Shown: positions 7,769 to 14,400, counted from the first letter of the stretch. The stretch: 41,562 bases of DNA from Aeromonas bivalvium (GCF_000819765.1 NZ_CDBT01000057.1:1-41562), one strand, 5' to 3'. Notes: generated by a model not told the origin, from the letters alone. Program-made: numbers and translations.

Positions 7769-8347
7769 GTGTCGAAAGAGTTATTTTCCCCGGTCATTGA
7801 AACCGAGCGGCTAACCATCAGAGCCTTGATGGCCCATGATGCTGAGAGCCTGCTAGAGATATTTTCTGATCCTGAGGTCATGCGTTACTGGAATACGGCG
7901 CCGTGGACTTCCATTGAAGACGCCCTGGACTTCATTGCACAGAGCAGCGGTGCGATGCAACGTCAAGAAGCCATCATCCTCGGCATGTATCTGAAGTCGA
8001 CGGGTGAACTGGCTGGAAAATGTATGCTCTTTAGCTACGACAGCGCATCCAGGCGTGCCGAGATCGGCTTTGGTTTGAGTCGCGCTTACTGGGGAAAGGG
8101 TTATATCAATGAGGCAGGGGAGGCCTTGATCCAGTACGGCTTCAATGTACTGGGATTGAGACGAATCGAAGCAGAGATAGACCCAGACAACCAGTCGTCA
8201 GCGAAAGCATTAGAGAAACTCGGATTTTCCCGAGAGGGACTGCTAAGGCAGCGTTGGGAAGTGAATGGCACTGTCTCCGATTCAGCCATGTATGGACGAC
8301 TGGTCAGTGACCATCCAGCGCAGCATGGCCAGCACCCAGAAAGCTGA
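7769..8347 (+). CDS. GNAT family N-acetyltransferase (RimJ/RimL type)
   Basis: This 192-aa protein begins ETERLTIRALMAHDAESL and contains FSDPEVMRYWNTAPW, the acetyl-CoA segment GLSRAYWGKGYINEAGEAL, and IDPDNQSSAKALEKLGFSRE. Together these are the full RimJ/L-like GNAT signature. It starts with GTG behind a strong GGAGG five bases upstream, directly after attC 5. It is unlike the first GNAT except in fold motifs. The substrate cannot be read from the sequence. It ends five bases before the next gene with no attC in between, so the two are probably cotranscribed. Confidence 0.92.
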   Translation: MSKELFSPVIETERLTIRALMAHDAESLLEIFSDPEVMRYWNTAPWTSIEDALDFIAQSSGAMQRQEAIILGMYLKSTGELAGKCMLFSYDSASRRAEIGFGLSRAYWGKGYINEAGEALIQYGFNVLGLRRIEAEIDPDNQSSAKALEKLGFSREGLLRQRWEVNGTVSDSAMYGRLVSDHPAQHGQHPES

Positions 8348-8352
8348 GCCTA

Positions 8353-8808
8353 ATGCCTGAGAGTAAGGTAATGGTATATAGACGCTTTGAAGAAACCGAT
8401 TTTGAGTGGTACTCAGATTGGTATAAGCATGCTGCCATCAGCAAATGGCTTGGCCCTGTGTTAGACCCGAATTGGTTGACCTGTGTACTGAGTGATGATT
8501 CTCCAGCATATGTGTTGCACAGTGAAGGCACGCCTATTTGTGTCATTGGCATTCAACTTGATGATGGCATCCATGGTTTTAATGTGATCACCGACATCGC
8601 CGTGAATCCACACCATCAAAAGATGGGTCATGGGAGAAGAGTCATCTATGACGTCGTATCAGGGAATTTCCCTATCAAAAGGGCCAAATGGGCTGTGTTT
8701 GTCGACAATGAAAACGACATGGCCAAGGCTTTGTTTTCTCATTATGCAACCAGCATATCAAGCAATAGCGACAACATGACCGAGTACCATATTGACTCAA
8801 TCATGTAA
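8353..8808 (+). CDS. GNAT family N-acetyltransferase
   Basis: This compact 151-aa GNAT starts five bases after the previous gene's stop. The core strand and acetyl-CoA loop are visible in FNVITDIAVNPHHQKMGHGRRVIYDVV, that is V-x-P-x-x-x-x-x-G-x-G/R. The C-terminal part carries WAVFVDNENDMAKALFSHYATS. The substrate is unknown. The absence of an attC between this and the preceding gene suggests a multi-gene cassette or loss of an attC. Confidence 0.85.
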   Translation: MPESKVMVYRRFEETDFEWYSDWYKHAAISKWLGPVLDPNWLTCVLSDDSPAYVLHSEGTPICVIGIQLDDGIHGFNVITDIAVNPHHQKMGHGRRVIYDVVSGNFPIKRAKWAVFVDNENDMAKALFSHYATSISSNSDNMTEYHIDSIM

Positions 8809-8983
8809 ACACCTGGTGCCGAGGTGGTATTCAATCACTTGCGAGCATACAAAATTTGGTGCGATGGATGAGCTGTAAATTCAGCCCCCACCTTGCTGAT
8901 CTCATCTGCATCATCAATAGATAAAGGCAGATACCTCTGTGTATACACACTTGCCCCATCAAAAAACAATCCATGGAGAAAGA

Positions 8984-9487
8984 ATGCTATTTCACAAGGC
9001 GTTTCAATATAAGAAATGGGCAAACAATGAGCTGCTTGATTTGGGAGAATGGCAGCTTTCACAACTACCCGAAAGCGATGCCACCTTTTTCATTCGGATT
9101 TTAAATCACACCACGGTAGTTGACAGTCTTTTCATTAGCCGTATTTCAGGTCAGCCGGAGAAATACAGTGGGGACAATACCCTTGACACGCCGTCATTAT
9201 CGGCGTTACGCCAGACGATGGAACAGCACGACGCCTGGCTTGTTGATTTCACGCAAGCCGTGACCGCTGACGAGCTACAGCGTAATGTGACGTTTCGATT
9301 TATCGATGGTGGTATTGGGCAGTTGAGCGTAGAGGAGATTTTGCTGCACTTGCTGACCCATGGCAGCAATCATCGTGGCATGGCCTCAAGAGTGCTGGCA
9401 GAGCATGGTCTTGAACGCCCGAAAGACACGTTTACCCGTTACTTACACGAAACAGAGCCGACAAGAAGAGAGAACATCGGCATCTGA
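8984..9487 (+). CDS. DinB/YfiT-like four-helix metalloprotein
   Basis: This 167-aa protein has the DinB-like layout: an N-terminal YKKWANNELLD helix, a first metal-ligand histidine in FIRILNHTTVVDSLF, and two more in LLHLLTHGSNHRGMASRVL. Members bind a divalent metal and some act as thiol-dependent transferases; the reaction here is unknown. ATG 8984 was chosen because GGAGAAAGA lies just upstream; the in-frame ATG at 8939 lacks one. The 175 bp before it contains no attC that I can see, only a small CACCT/AGGTG hairpin near 8813. Confidence 0.88.
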   Translation: MLFHKAFQYKKWANNELLDLGEWQLSQLPESDATFFIRILNHTTVVDSLFISRISGQPEKYSGDNTLDTPSLSALRQTMEQHDAWLVDFTQAVTADELQRNVTFRFIDGGIGQLSVEEILLHLLTHGSNHRGMASRVLAEHGLERPKDTFTRYLHETEPTRRENIGI

Positions 9488-9619
9488 CCATCGGTTAAAG
9501 AGATATTGTGAATTATTAGTGGAGCAGAAAATCCTCCGCTATGAGATTGTCTCTGTTTTCACATTACCACTTATTTAACCAGGCACAATGTCATTGAATC
9601 GCATCATTTGGATGGATAT

Positions 9620-10096
9620 ATGAATATCAGAAAAGCCATGCCCGAAGAATCTGAAACAATAACCCAGCTTGCTTTGCGCTCAAAAGCCCATTGGGGTTAC
9701 GATGAAACATTCATAGCCCAATGCAAACATGCTTTAACCGTTACCCCAAGAGACCTTGAAAACAAGTCAATGTACTTTGAAGTATGCGAATTGAATGGTG
9801 TAGTGGCTGGATTCTATGGGCTGGAATTTATCAATGCTGTGACGGCCGAGTTGACTTACCTGTTTGTTGAACCAACAAATATAGGGCTAGGTATTGGCGG
9901 CAAGCTGTTTGATGCTGCAATAAAAAACGTAAAAGAAAGAGGGGTTGCGTCTTTAGACATACTCAGTGATCCAGAGGCCAAGGGGTTCTACCTGGCAAAA
10001 GGAGCAAGGTTTGTTGAATACAGGCAATCCGATGCGATTGAAAATAGACAAATTCCTTTTTTGACATACTCGATTAACACCACCACATTGGCATAG
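9620..10096 (+). CDS. GNAT family N-acetyltransferase
   Basis: This 158-aa protein has a clear motif A, TYLFVEPTNIGLGIGGKLFDAAI, that is V-x-P-x-x-x-x-x-G-I-G. It is followed by GVASLDILSDPEAKGFYLAKGARF, where GFYLAKGA is the usual C-terminal GNAT helix-turn. The N-terminus (MNIRKAMPEESETITQLA) is typical. The frame is also open from a TTG at 9608, but ATG 9620 gives the standard start. It is the fourth gene since attC 5 and is followed by half of an attC. Confidence 0.88.
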   Translation: MNIRKAMPEESETITQLALRSKAHWGYDETFIAQCKHALTVTPRDLENKSMYFEVCELNGVVAGFYGLEFINAVTAELTYLFVEPTNIGLGIGGKLFDAAIKNVKERGVASLDILSDPEAKGFYLAKGARFVEYRQSDAIENRQIPFLTYSINTTTLA

Positions 10097-10195
10097 CGAT
10101 GAAAGGATCATGACAGAAATTAGGACACCCAGTTTTCTGAGCAAGACGCTGCACAGCCAGCGCACCAAAGGTGGGTATCCCAGTGTTGGATTTTT

Positions 10196-10243
10196 CACTC
10201 GCGGGAATGGGCTAAAGCCCTGCCCCATCACCAAACGTCATGC
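10196..10243 (+). other. attC site 6, right half only
   Basis: CACTCGCGGGAATGGGCTAAAGCCCTGCCCC and the core GTCATGC match the right half of the short attC family seen at 5164 and 10685. The expected left half (AACAA-TGGTTCA-CCGCTCGC) is missing. In its place, from about 10110, is an unrelated stretch with AATTAGGACACCCAGTTT. This is a recombination or deletion junction near 10195, and the site is probably inactive. Confidence 0.7.
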
Positions 10244-10261
10244 ACATACAAGGAATTTTTC

Positions 10262-10690
10262 GTGATCACAAAATACTTATACATCGCAGGCAGTATACCA
10301 TTCCTTGTACTTGGTATTCTGCATACGGTCTACACAATCACCGACACATTCAACCCCAAGAAATTAATACCATATCAATCTGATGTGATGGGGCTTATGA
10401 AATCGTCATCCCTGGCCATCACAAAAGAAACAAATATGTGGCGTGCATGGGTTGGATTTAACATCAGTCACGGTATTGGCATGCTGTTTTTCTCCGTCAC
10501 TTATTTATACTTATCCACTTTCTATATACCCTTCCTGGAAGCTTCTGTCTTTTTCATGAGTGCGGCGCCAATCATTGCATTGATCTATCTTGCATTGTCT
10601 AAAAAATATTGGTTTAGCATTCCCATCATAGGGTCAACGATCGGTCTGCTGTGTTTCGTTGCAGGGGCATTGGCACAGATATATACATAG
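10262..10690 (+). CDS. Four-TM membrane protein (possibly LIC_13387-like)
   Basis: This 142-aa, very hydrophobic protein has four predicted membrane spans at about residues 5-25, 60-86, 90-112 and 118-140. The first span contains GILHTVYTI, and the loop WRAWVGFNISHGIGMLFF precedes and enters the second. The layout and the G-x-x-H motif resemble small membrane proteins annotated as LIC_13387 family; this match is from memory and tentative. It starts with GTG and has AAGGAA eight bases upstream. It is a single-gene cassette between attC 6 and attC 7. Confidence 0.75.
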   Translation: MITKYLYIAGSIPFLVLGILHTVYTITDTFNPKKLIPYQSDVMGLMKSSSLAITKETNMWRAWVGFNISHGIGMLFFSVTYLYLSTFYIPFLEASVFFMSAAPIIALIYLALSKKYWFSIPIIGSTIGLLCFVAGALAQIYT

Positions 10691-10760
10691 CAAGTGGTTC
10701 AGGCCGTTCGCTTCGTTCACTCGTAACAGGCTAAACCCGCCTCTTAACCAGACGTTATCA
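10685..10760 (+). other. attC site 7 (short type)
   Basis: The left core is degenerate (ACATAGC) and includes the stop codon of the preceding gene. GTGGTTCAGGCCGTTCGCTTCGTTCACTCG, ACAGGCTAAACCCGCCTCTTAA and the right core GTTATCA follow, as in attC 1. Confidence 0.85.
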
Positions 10761-11098
10761 TGCAAGCCAGAAACAGGAACGCCTCATATATGGAAGTCAG
10801 CTGTAGCTCACTGAATGAAGTCCGCGAGCATATCGACAAGATAGATAGTGAAATCGTGGCATTGCTTGCAAGGCGCGGCGCCTTTGTCGCCAAGGCCGCG
10901 TCCTTCAAGAAGACGACAGAGGAAGTAAAAGCCCCCAACCGGGTAGAGCAGGTCATCGCCAAAGTCATCTCCCTTGCACAAGAACAAGGCGCCAATCCAG
11001 AGGTGGTGGAAAGGGTTTATCGCGCCATGATTGCTGCCTTCATCGACGCTGAACTTAACGAGCATTCACGGCTTAAGGAAAATAGCGTAAAGCCCTGA
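10760..11098 (+). CDS. Chorismate mutase, AroQ (type II) family, on a cassette
   Basis: This 112-aa all-helical protein has the AroQ pattern: LNEVREHIDKIDSEIVALLARR, then FVAKAASFKKT, APNRVEQVIAKVISLAQEQG, and PEVVERVYRAMIAAFIDAEL. These supply the Arg/Lys/Arg/Glu residues that line the active site converting chorismate to prephenate. There is no prephenate dehydratase or dehydrogenase domain, so it is a monofunctional enzyme, or a related isochorismate-pyruvate lyase type. The first ATG follows the attC core; an in-frame ATG at 10790 would remove ten residues. No signal peptide is apparent. Confidence 0.85.
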   Translation: MQARNRNASYMEVSCSSLNEVREHIDKIDSEIVALLARRGAFVAKAASFKKTTEEVKAPNRVEQVIAKVISLAQEQGANPEVVERVYRAMIAAFIDAELNEHSRLKENSVKP

Positions 11099-11168
11099 CA
11101 ACTAGTTCAAATCGCTCGCTCTACTTATTGGGACTGACTAAAGCCAGCCCCTTAATCCGAACGGCATA
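11093..11168 (+). other. attC site 8 (short type), right end of the array
   Basis: The degenerate left core CCCTGAC overlaps the chorismate mutase stop. ACTAGTTCAAATCGCTCGCTC, GGGACTGACTAAAGCCAGCCCCTTAA and a degraded right core (CGGCATAT where CGTTATA is expected) follow. Beyond it the sequence returns to GC-rich chromosomal DNA. Confidence 0.82.
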
Positions 11169-11260
11169 TCCAGTCGTCAGCGCGGGACGCAGCCCAGCCT
11201 TGAGCCCATGGCGGGCATTGCCTACAATGACCCACTTTTTATCACACTCAGGTAAATAAA

Positions 11261-11503
11261 ATGAGCGACAACAAACCGGCACTGCCCGACCGTCTGGCGG
11301 CCAACCCGCGCAGCCCGCACCATGTGGCGGAGTGCTTCGAGCACGAGATCGGCATTCGCGTGAACGGCAAGGAACGCACCAATGTCGAGGAGTACTGCAT
11401 CAGCGAAGGTTGGGTGAAGATCCCCTCCCCCAAGGCCAAGGATCGCTACGGCAACCCCATGCTGATCACCGTCAAGGGCACCGTCGAAGCCTTCTACGCC
11501 TAA
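11261..11503 (+). CDS. DUF3297 family protein
   Basis: This 80-aa protein (starts MSDNKPALPDRLAANPRSP, contains NVEEYCISEGW and ends GTVEAFYA) belongs to the small conserved family DUF3297, whose function is unknown. It is the first chromosomal gene after the cassette array. A weak AGG precedes the ATG, and a terminator hairpin follows at 11553. A second, 5'-damaged copy lies at about 14185. Confidence 0.88.
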   Translation: MSDNKPALPDRLAANPRSPHHVAECFEHEIGIRVNGKERTNVEEYCISEGWVKIPSPKAKDRYGNPMLITVKGTVEAFYA

Positions 11504-11552
11504 GCAGCGTATGGCTGCGATGCCCCGAGCAGGGGCGCGACCCTGTTAATTC

Positions 11553-11587
11553 AAAGCACCGGCCTTGCGCCGGTGTTCTGCTTTTGA
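11553..11587 (+). terminator. Rho-independent terminator after the DUF3297 gene
   Basis: A CACCGGCCTTGCGCCGGTG hairpin is followed by TTCTGCTTTT. A near-identical hairpin follows the second DUF3297 copy at 14458, which indicates that the terminator was duplicated together with the gene. Confidence 0.85.
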
Positions 11588-11610
11588 GGGCGACCCAGGA
11601 TGACAGGCGG

Positions 11611-11692
11611 CCTCTCTTTCTTTGTTCTCCTTTGCCTTCCTTTTTCTTCCTTTCCCTTCCTTTCTTTCGCCTTTCCCTTCCGCCAGGGCCCT
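11611..11692. repeat. Long polypyrimidine tract (purine-rich on the - strand)
   Basis: About 80 bases are almost pure C/T on the + strand (repeats of CTTTCCTTCC type, few interruptions). It is noncoding and lies between the DUF3297 terminator and the end of the - strand transporter gene. No function is evident. Confidence 0.75.
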
Positions 11693-11780
11693 GATCTGGC
11701 TGGCCCTTCCTTTGCCGTCAAGGCAAGGCAAGGGCGGCGCGCTTGTCACCCGCCTCTGGGTGTCGCCACGCCAGTGCCCC

Positions 11781-12215
11781 TCATGGCGTGGGGCGCGCCT
11801 TGCCGGCCTGCCAGCGTTGCAGCGCGGCACCCGCCAGCACCAGCAGGATGCCGAGCAGATCGCTCGCGGCCAGCCGTCCGGCCAGGGCATCGAGCAGCGC
11901 GCCTCCCGCCAGCTGGCCCGTGACGATGAGCAGGGCGCAGGCCAGAGCACCGACCCGGCCGATGGCCCAGCTGCTGATGGCAACGAAGAGCGCCCCCAGC
12001 ACGCCGCCGAGCAGCAACCAGGGATCGAGCCCGGCGAGCCGCTCCCAGGGGGCCCCCTTGAGGATGAGCAGGGCACCGAGCAGCGCGAAGCCAAGCAGGT
12101 GGTTGGCGAGCGACGCCGTCATGGCGCCACGGGCGCTGGCGAGGCGGCCATTGAGGGTGCGCGACAGGCTCACCGCCACGCCGTTGAGCAGTCCCAGCAG
12201 GATCAATAGGGTCAT
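11781..12215 (-). CDS. DMT-family transporter, YdcZ/DUF606 type (second gene of pair)
   Basis: This 144-aa protein has about four or five membrane spans, with LLILLGLLNGVAVSLSRTL at the start and LLGILLVLAGAALQRWQAG at the end. This is the layout of the short YdcZ-type drug/metabolite transporter family. The N-R-x-L-N-G-R-L-A motif and the downstream WLLLGGVLGALFVAISSWA segment fit. Such short proteins often work as homo- or hetero-dimers, and a second homologue is encoded just upstream. The start at 12215 has AGGAGA before it. The substrate is unknown. Confidence 0.85.
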   Translation of the reverse strand: MTLLILLGLLNGVAVSLSRTLNGRLASARGAMTASLANHLLGFALLGALLILKGAPWERLAGLDPWLLLGGVLGALFVAISSWAIGRVGALACALLIVTGQLAGGALLDALAGRLAASDLLGILLVLAGAALQRWQAGKARPTP

Positions 12216-12391
12216 GGTGTTTCTCCTAACCGAGCACAATAAGCATGGCGCCGGCCAGCACCAGCAGGGCGGCGAGCTGTCCCAGCAGGATCAATATGGT
12301 CATGGTGTTTCTCCCAACCGAGCACGATAAGCAGGGCGCCGGCCAGCACCAGCAGGGCGGCGAGCTGTCCCAGCAGGATCAATATGGTCAT
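12212..12391 (-). CDS. 59-codon micro-ORF in the middle repeat unit
   Basis: ATG 12391 starts the same hydrophobic helix (MTILILLGQLAALLVL). The old stop codon (TAG) has become TGG-type sequence here, so the frame runs on through the next unit in a different register (Arg/Pro-rich, ending GETP). It stops at 12212-12214, overlapping the start of the downstream transporter gene as ATGA. The tail is probably a by-product of the repeat. Confidence 0.3.
   Translation of the reverse strand: MTILILLGQLAALLVLAGALLIVLGWEKHHDHIDPAGTARRPAGAGRRHAYCARLGETP
12226..12303 (-). CDS. 25-aa hydrophobic micro-ORF in the repeat (copy nearest the second transporter gene)
   Basis: ATG 12303 has the same GGAGAAACACC context as the transporter gene and reads MTILILLG-QLAALLVLAGA and on to a TAG at 12226-12228. 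The first eight residues copy the start of the downstream transporter (MTLLILLG). The rest copies the C-terminus of the upstream one (AALLVLAGALLIVL). The peptide would be a single membrane helix. Its stop lies ten bases before the next ATG. Expression is not shown. Confidence 0.45.
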   Translation of the reverse strand: MTILILLGQLAALLVLAGAMLIVLG

Positions 12392-12479
12392 GGTGTTTCT
12401 CCCAACCGAGCACGATAAGCAGGGCGTCGGCCAGCACCAGCAAGGCGGCGAGCAGTCCCAGCAGGATCAATAGGGTCAT
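12300..12479 (-). CDS. 59-codon micro-ORF in the first repeat unit
   Basis: ATG 12479 lies ten bases after the stop of the upstream transporter gene. It begins MTLLILLGLL, identical to the start of the downstream transporter, then AALLVLADALLIVL from the end of the upstream one. It reads through into an Arg/Pro-rich tail and ends at 12300-12302, overlapping the ATG of the 25-aa micro-ORF at 12303. Ribosome-binding site GGAGATACACC. Expression is not shown. Confidence 0.3.
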   Translation of the reverse strand: MTLLILLGLLAALLVLADALLIVLGWEKHHDHIDPAGTARRPAGAGRRPAYRARLGETP

Positions 12480-12489
12480 GGTGTATCTC

Positions 12490-12978
12490 CTAATGCAGCA
12501 CGATAAGCAGGGCGCCGGCCAGTACCAGCAAGGCGGCGAGCGCGTCCATGCCCGAGGGGCGGCGGCGGGCCAGTCCGAGCCAGCCGAGGCCGTCGCACAG
12601 GGCACCAAACAGCAGCTGGCCGAGCAGCAGCAGGGCCAGGGTGCCCGCCATGCCCAGGGGGGAGTTGAGGCACAGGGCCGCCAGCACCACGGTGAGCGCC
12701 CCCGGCAGGCCGCCAAGCCAGGCCCATCGCGGGGCTGCCTCCGGTGTCGGGGCACGGGGGGTCAGCCACCACAGAAGCCCGGCCACCAGGCTGCCGACCC
12801 CGTGGGCCAGCCAGCTCCCGAGCCAGGGGTCGGTGGCGCGGGCCAGGGCGCCGTTCTGGGCGATCATCAGCGCCAGCAACAGTCCGGCGGCGAAGGCGGC
12901 CAGGGCGCCCAGGGTCTGGCCAAGTGTCTGGCCGAGGGCGAGGCGGCCGGGGCCGCGGTCAACAAGAGGGGGGATCAT
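12490..12978 (-). CDS. DMT-family transporter, YdcZ/DUF606 type (first gene of pair)
   Basis: This 162-aa protein has about five membrane spans, including LGALAAFAAGLLLALMIA, WLGGLPGALTVVLAALCL, GMAGTLALLLLGQLLFGAL and DALAALLVLAGALLIVLH. It is homologous in layout to the gene that follows; the pair may form a heterodimeric exporter. The start at 12978 is followed by MIPPLVDRGPG. The stop TAG overlaps the ribosome-binding site of the repeat that follows. It is transcribed divergently from the LysR gene at 13078, which probably controls it. Confidence 0.85.
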   Translation of the reverse strand: MIPPLVDRGPGRLALGQTLGQTLGALAAFAAGLLLALMIAQNGALARATDPWLGSWLAHGVGSLVAGLLWWLTPRAPTPEAAPRWAWLGGLPGALTVVLAALCLNSPLGMAGTLALLLLGQLLFGALCDGLGWLGLARRRPSGMDALAALLVLAGALLIVLH

Positions 12979-13077
12979 GGCTTGCTCCTTGGTGTCACTG
13001 ACGAGCAGGGTAAATTGTTTTTGATTTGGGGATAATCTACCCTTCCTGAACAACATTGTTTCCACATTAAGAACAGC
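12979..13077. promoter_or_regulatory. Divergent promoter region of the ydcZ pair and the LysR gene
   Basis: This is the 99 bp between divergent starts, AT-rich compared with the flanks (TTGTTTTTGATTTGGGGATAAT). It is where a LysR-type operator (T-N11-A dyad) and overlapping promoters are expected. GATAAT at about 13029 could be a -10 for the LysR gene. No dyad was assigned with confidence. Confidence 0.5.
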
Positions 13078-13989
13078 ATGAACCAGGATGCCTTCGCCCT
13101 GCTCCCCGCCTTCGTCGCCGTGGTGGAGTCGGGCAGTTTCTCCGGTGCCGCCCGCCAGCTCGGCCTCAGCAAGTCGGTGCTGAGCAAGAAGGTGAGCCAG
13201 CTCGAGCAGGCCCTCAGCTGCCAGCTCCTCTATCGCACCACCCGCTCCCTCACCCTCACCGAGGCGGGGGAGCGCTACTTCGAGACGGTGCGCCATGCGG
13301 TGCGCCTGGCCTGCGACGGGGAAGATGCCATCGGCGCCCTGCAATCGGCGCCGCGCGGCCTGCTGCGGGTGACTGTGCCCATGGTCTATGGCCGGCGCCA
13401 CATCGCCCCCCTCATCCCCGAGTTTCTCGCCCGCCACCCGGAGGTGCAGTTGCAGCTCGAGATGAGCGACGCCCAGCAGGATCTGGTGGCCGAGGGGTTC
13501 GACGTGGCGCTGCGCATCGGCGAGCTGGAGGACTCGAGCCTGGTGGCCCGCCGCCTCGCCCCCTGTCACAGCACATTGTGCGCCGCCCCCGCCTATCTGG
13601 CGCGGGCCGGTACGCCCCGCACCCCGGCCGATCTCGAGCACCACAACTGTCTCTTCTACTCCCTGTTTCGCGGCGGCACCCGGTGGCGGCTGCACGGGCC
13701 CGAGGGGGAGGTGGCCATCACCCCCAGGGGCAATTTCGAGGTCAACAACAGCGACGCCATCCACACCGCCCTGCTGGCGGGGCTCGGCATCGGCAACATG
13801 CCGGACTTCATCGTGGGCGAGGATCTCGCCGCAGGCCGCCTGGTACCCCTGCTGCCGGGCCATGCCCTGCCCGAGCACGGCGTCTGGTGCGTCTATCCCC
13901 GCCGACGCCACCTGCCCGCCAAGGTGCAGGCCTGGCTGGCGTTTCTTGACGAGCGCCTGGGCCAGGCCGGAGGCGAGCCATCCCGATAG
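13078..13989 (+). CDS. LysR-family transcriptional regulator
   Basis: This 303-aa protein has the LTTR winged-helix DNA-binding domain at residues 5-65 (AFVAVVESGSFSGAARQLG, SKSVLSKKVSQLEQ, TTRSLTLTEAGERYF). A type-2 periplasmic-binding-like effector domain follows (RGLLRVTVPMVYGRRHIAPL, DVALRIGELEDSSLVARRLAP, LLAGLGIGNMPDFI). It belongs to the branch whose members often regulate a divergently transcribed efflux gene, which matches the YdcZ pair on the other strand. The effector is unknown. Confidence 0.94.
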   Translation: MNQDAFALLPAFVAVVESGSFSGAARQLGLSKSVLSKKVSQLEQALSCQLLYRTTRSLTLTEAGERYFETVRHAVRLACDGEDAIGALQSAPRGLLRVTVPMVYGRRHIAPLIPEFLARHPEVQLQLEMSDAQQDLVAEGFDVALRIGELEDSSLVARRLAPCHSTLCAAPAYLARAGTPRTPADLEHHNCLFYSLFRGGTRWRLHGPEGEVAITPRGNFEVNNSDAIHTALLAGLGIGNMPDFIVGEDLAAGRLVPLLPGHALPEHGVWCVYPRRRHLPAKVQAWLAFLDERLGQAGGEPSR

Positions 13990-14114
13990 TCGAAACGGTT
14001 CACGTTTTTCCAGCGGGAAGGGGAAGAGTCAGGACAAACCAGGCATCCGCTTTTAATGAAAACGCGCTCTGATGACCTGCCATGACGGGTGCCCCTCACC
14101 CCAGGTGGAACGCC

Positions 14115-14400
14115 ATGATGATGAAGAAAACCGCGATTGCCCCGACCCTCACCAGCCTGCTGGCGCTGCCAGCCTGCACTGCCCGATCGTCTGGCGGCCA
14201 ACCCGCGCAGCCTGCACCCTGTGGCCGAGAGCTTCGAGCACGAGAGCGGCATTGGCGTGAACGGCAAGGCGCGCACCAATGTCGAGGAGCACTGCATCCG
14301 CGAAGGCTGGGTGACGATCCCCTCCCCCAAGGCCAGGGAGTGCTACGGCAACCCCATGCAGATCGCCGTCAAGGGCACGGTCGAGGCGTTTTACGCCTGA
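14115..14400 (+). pseudogene. DUF3297 second copy, start replaced (probable pseudogene)
   Basis: From about 14174 to 14400 the sequence is a clear duplicate of the DUF3297 gene at 11261 (LPDRLAANPRS, NVEEHCIREGW, GTVEAFYA). Its first codons are missing. They are replaced by the start of a lipoprotein-type ORF at 14115 (MMMKKTAIAPTLTSLLALPAC) in a different frame, so the two parts cannot be read together. Only an in-frame TTG at 14137 could start the DUF3297 part. Substitutions such as Tyr-to-His and Lys-to-Thr suggest relaxed constraint. The alternative is a functional gene with a non-standard start. Confidence 0.65.

Larger units (their letters stand above)
4323..11168 (+). mobile_element. 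Integron gene-cassette array without an integrase in view (CALIN-like)
   Basis: Consecutive + strand genes are separated by attC sites at about 5164, 5948, 6485, 6995, 7624, 10196 (half site), 10685 and 11093. The 7624 and 5948 sites carry the VCR signature (CGCCTCA-GAGGG-CTGTCAAC-CGTGGCGTTTCC). The sites at 5164, 10685 and 11093, and the half site at 10196, share a short attC family with a GGGCTAAAGCCC-type stem. Cassettes are compact, often with the ribosome-binding site just after the attC core, and are AT-richer than the chromosomal neighbours. The array sits between trpA and a DUF3297 gene. No intI ORF is visible on either strand, so if the cassettes move, the integrase must act in trans. 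Confidence 0.9.
12211..12480 (-). repeat. 88-bp tandem repeat spanning the ydcZ-ydcZ gene junction (3 extra copies)
   Basis: Three 88-bp units begin at 12211, 12299 and 12387. A fourth, partial match continues from 12475 into the 3' end of the upstream gene. Each unit holds, on the - strand, the last ~50 bp of the upstream gene, a GGAGA(A/T)ACACC ribosome-binding site, an ATG and the first ~25 bp of the downstream gene. Units differ by only a few bases. 88 is not a multiple of three, so each copy shifts frame relative to its neighbour. Confidence 0.95.

Noticed and set aside
8809..8983. A possible attC between the third GNAT gene and the DinB-like gene
   Set aside because: Only a small CACCT/AGGTG hairpin is present; no core sites GTTRRRY/RYYYAAC in the right arrangement.
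4164..11168. CRISPR array as an explanation for the repeated attC-like sequences
   Set aside because: Repeats are irregularly spaced by whole genes, palindromic and of differing length, with no short uniform spacers or cas genes.
12979..13911. Upstream extension of the first YdcZ gene's frame to 13911 (473 aa)
   Set aside because: The extension lies antisense to the LysR gene; the transporter homology begins at the ATG at 12978.
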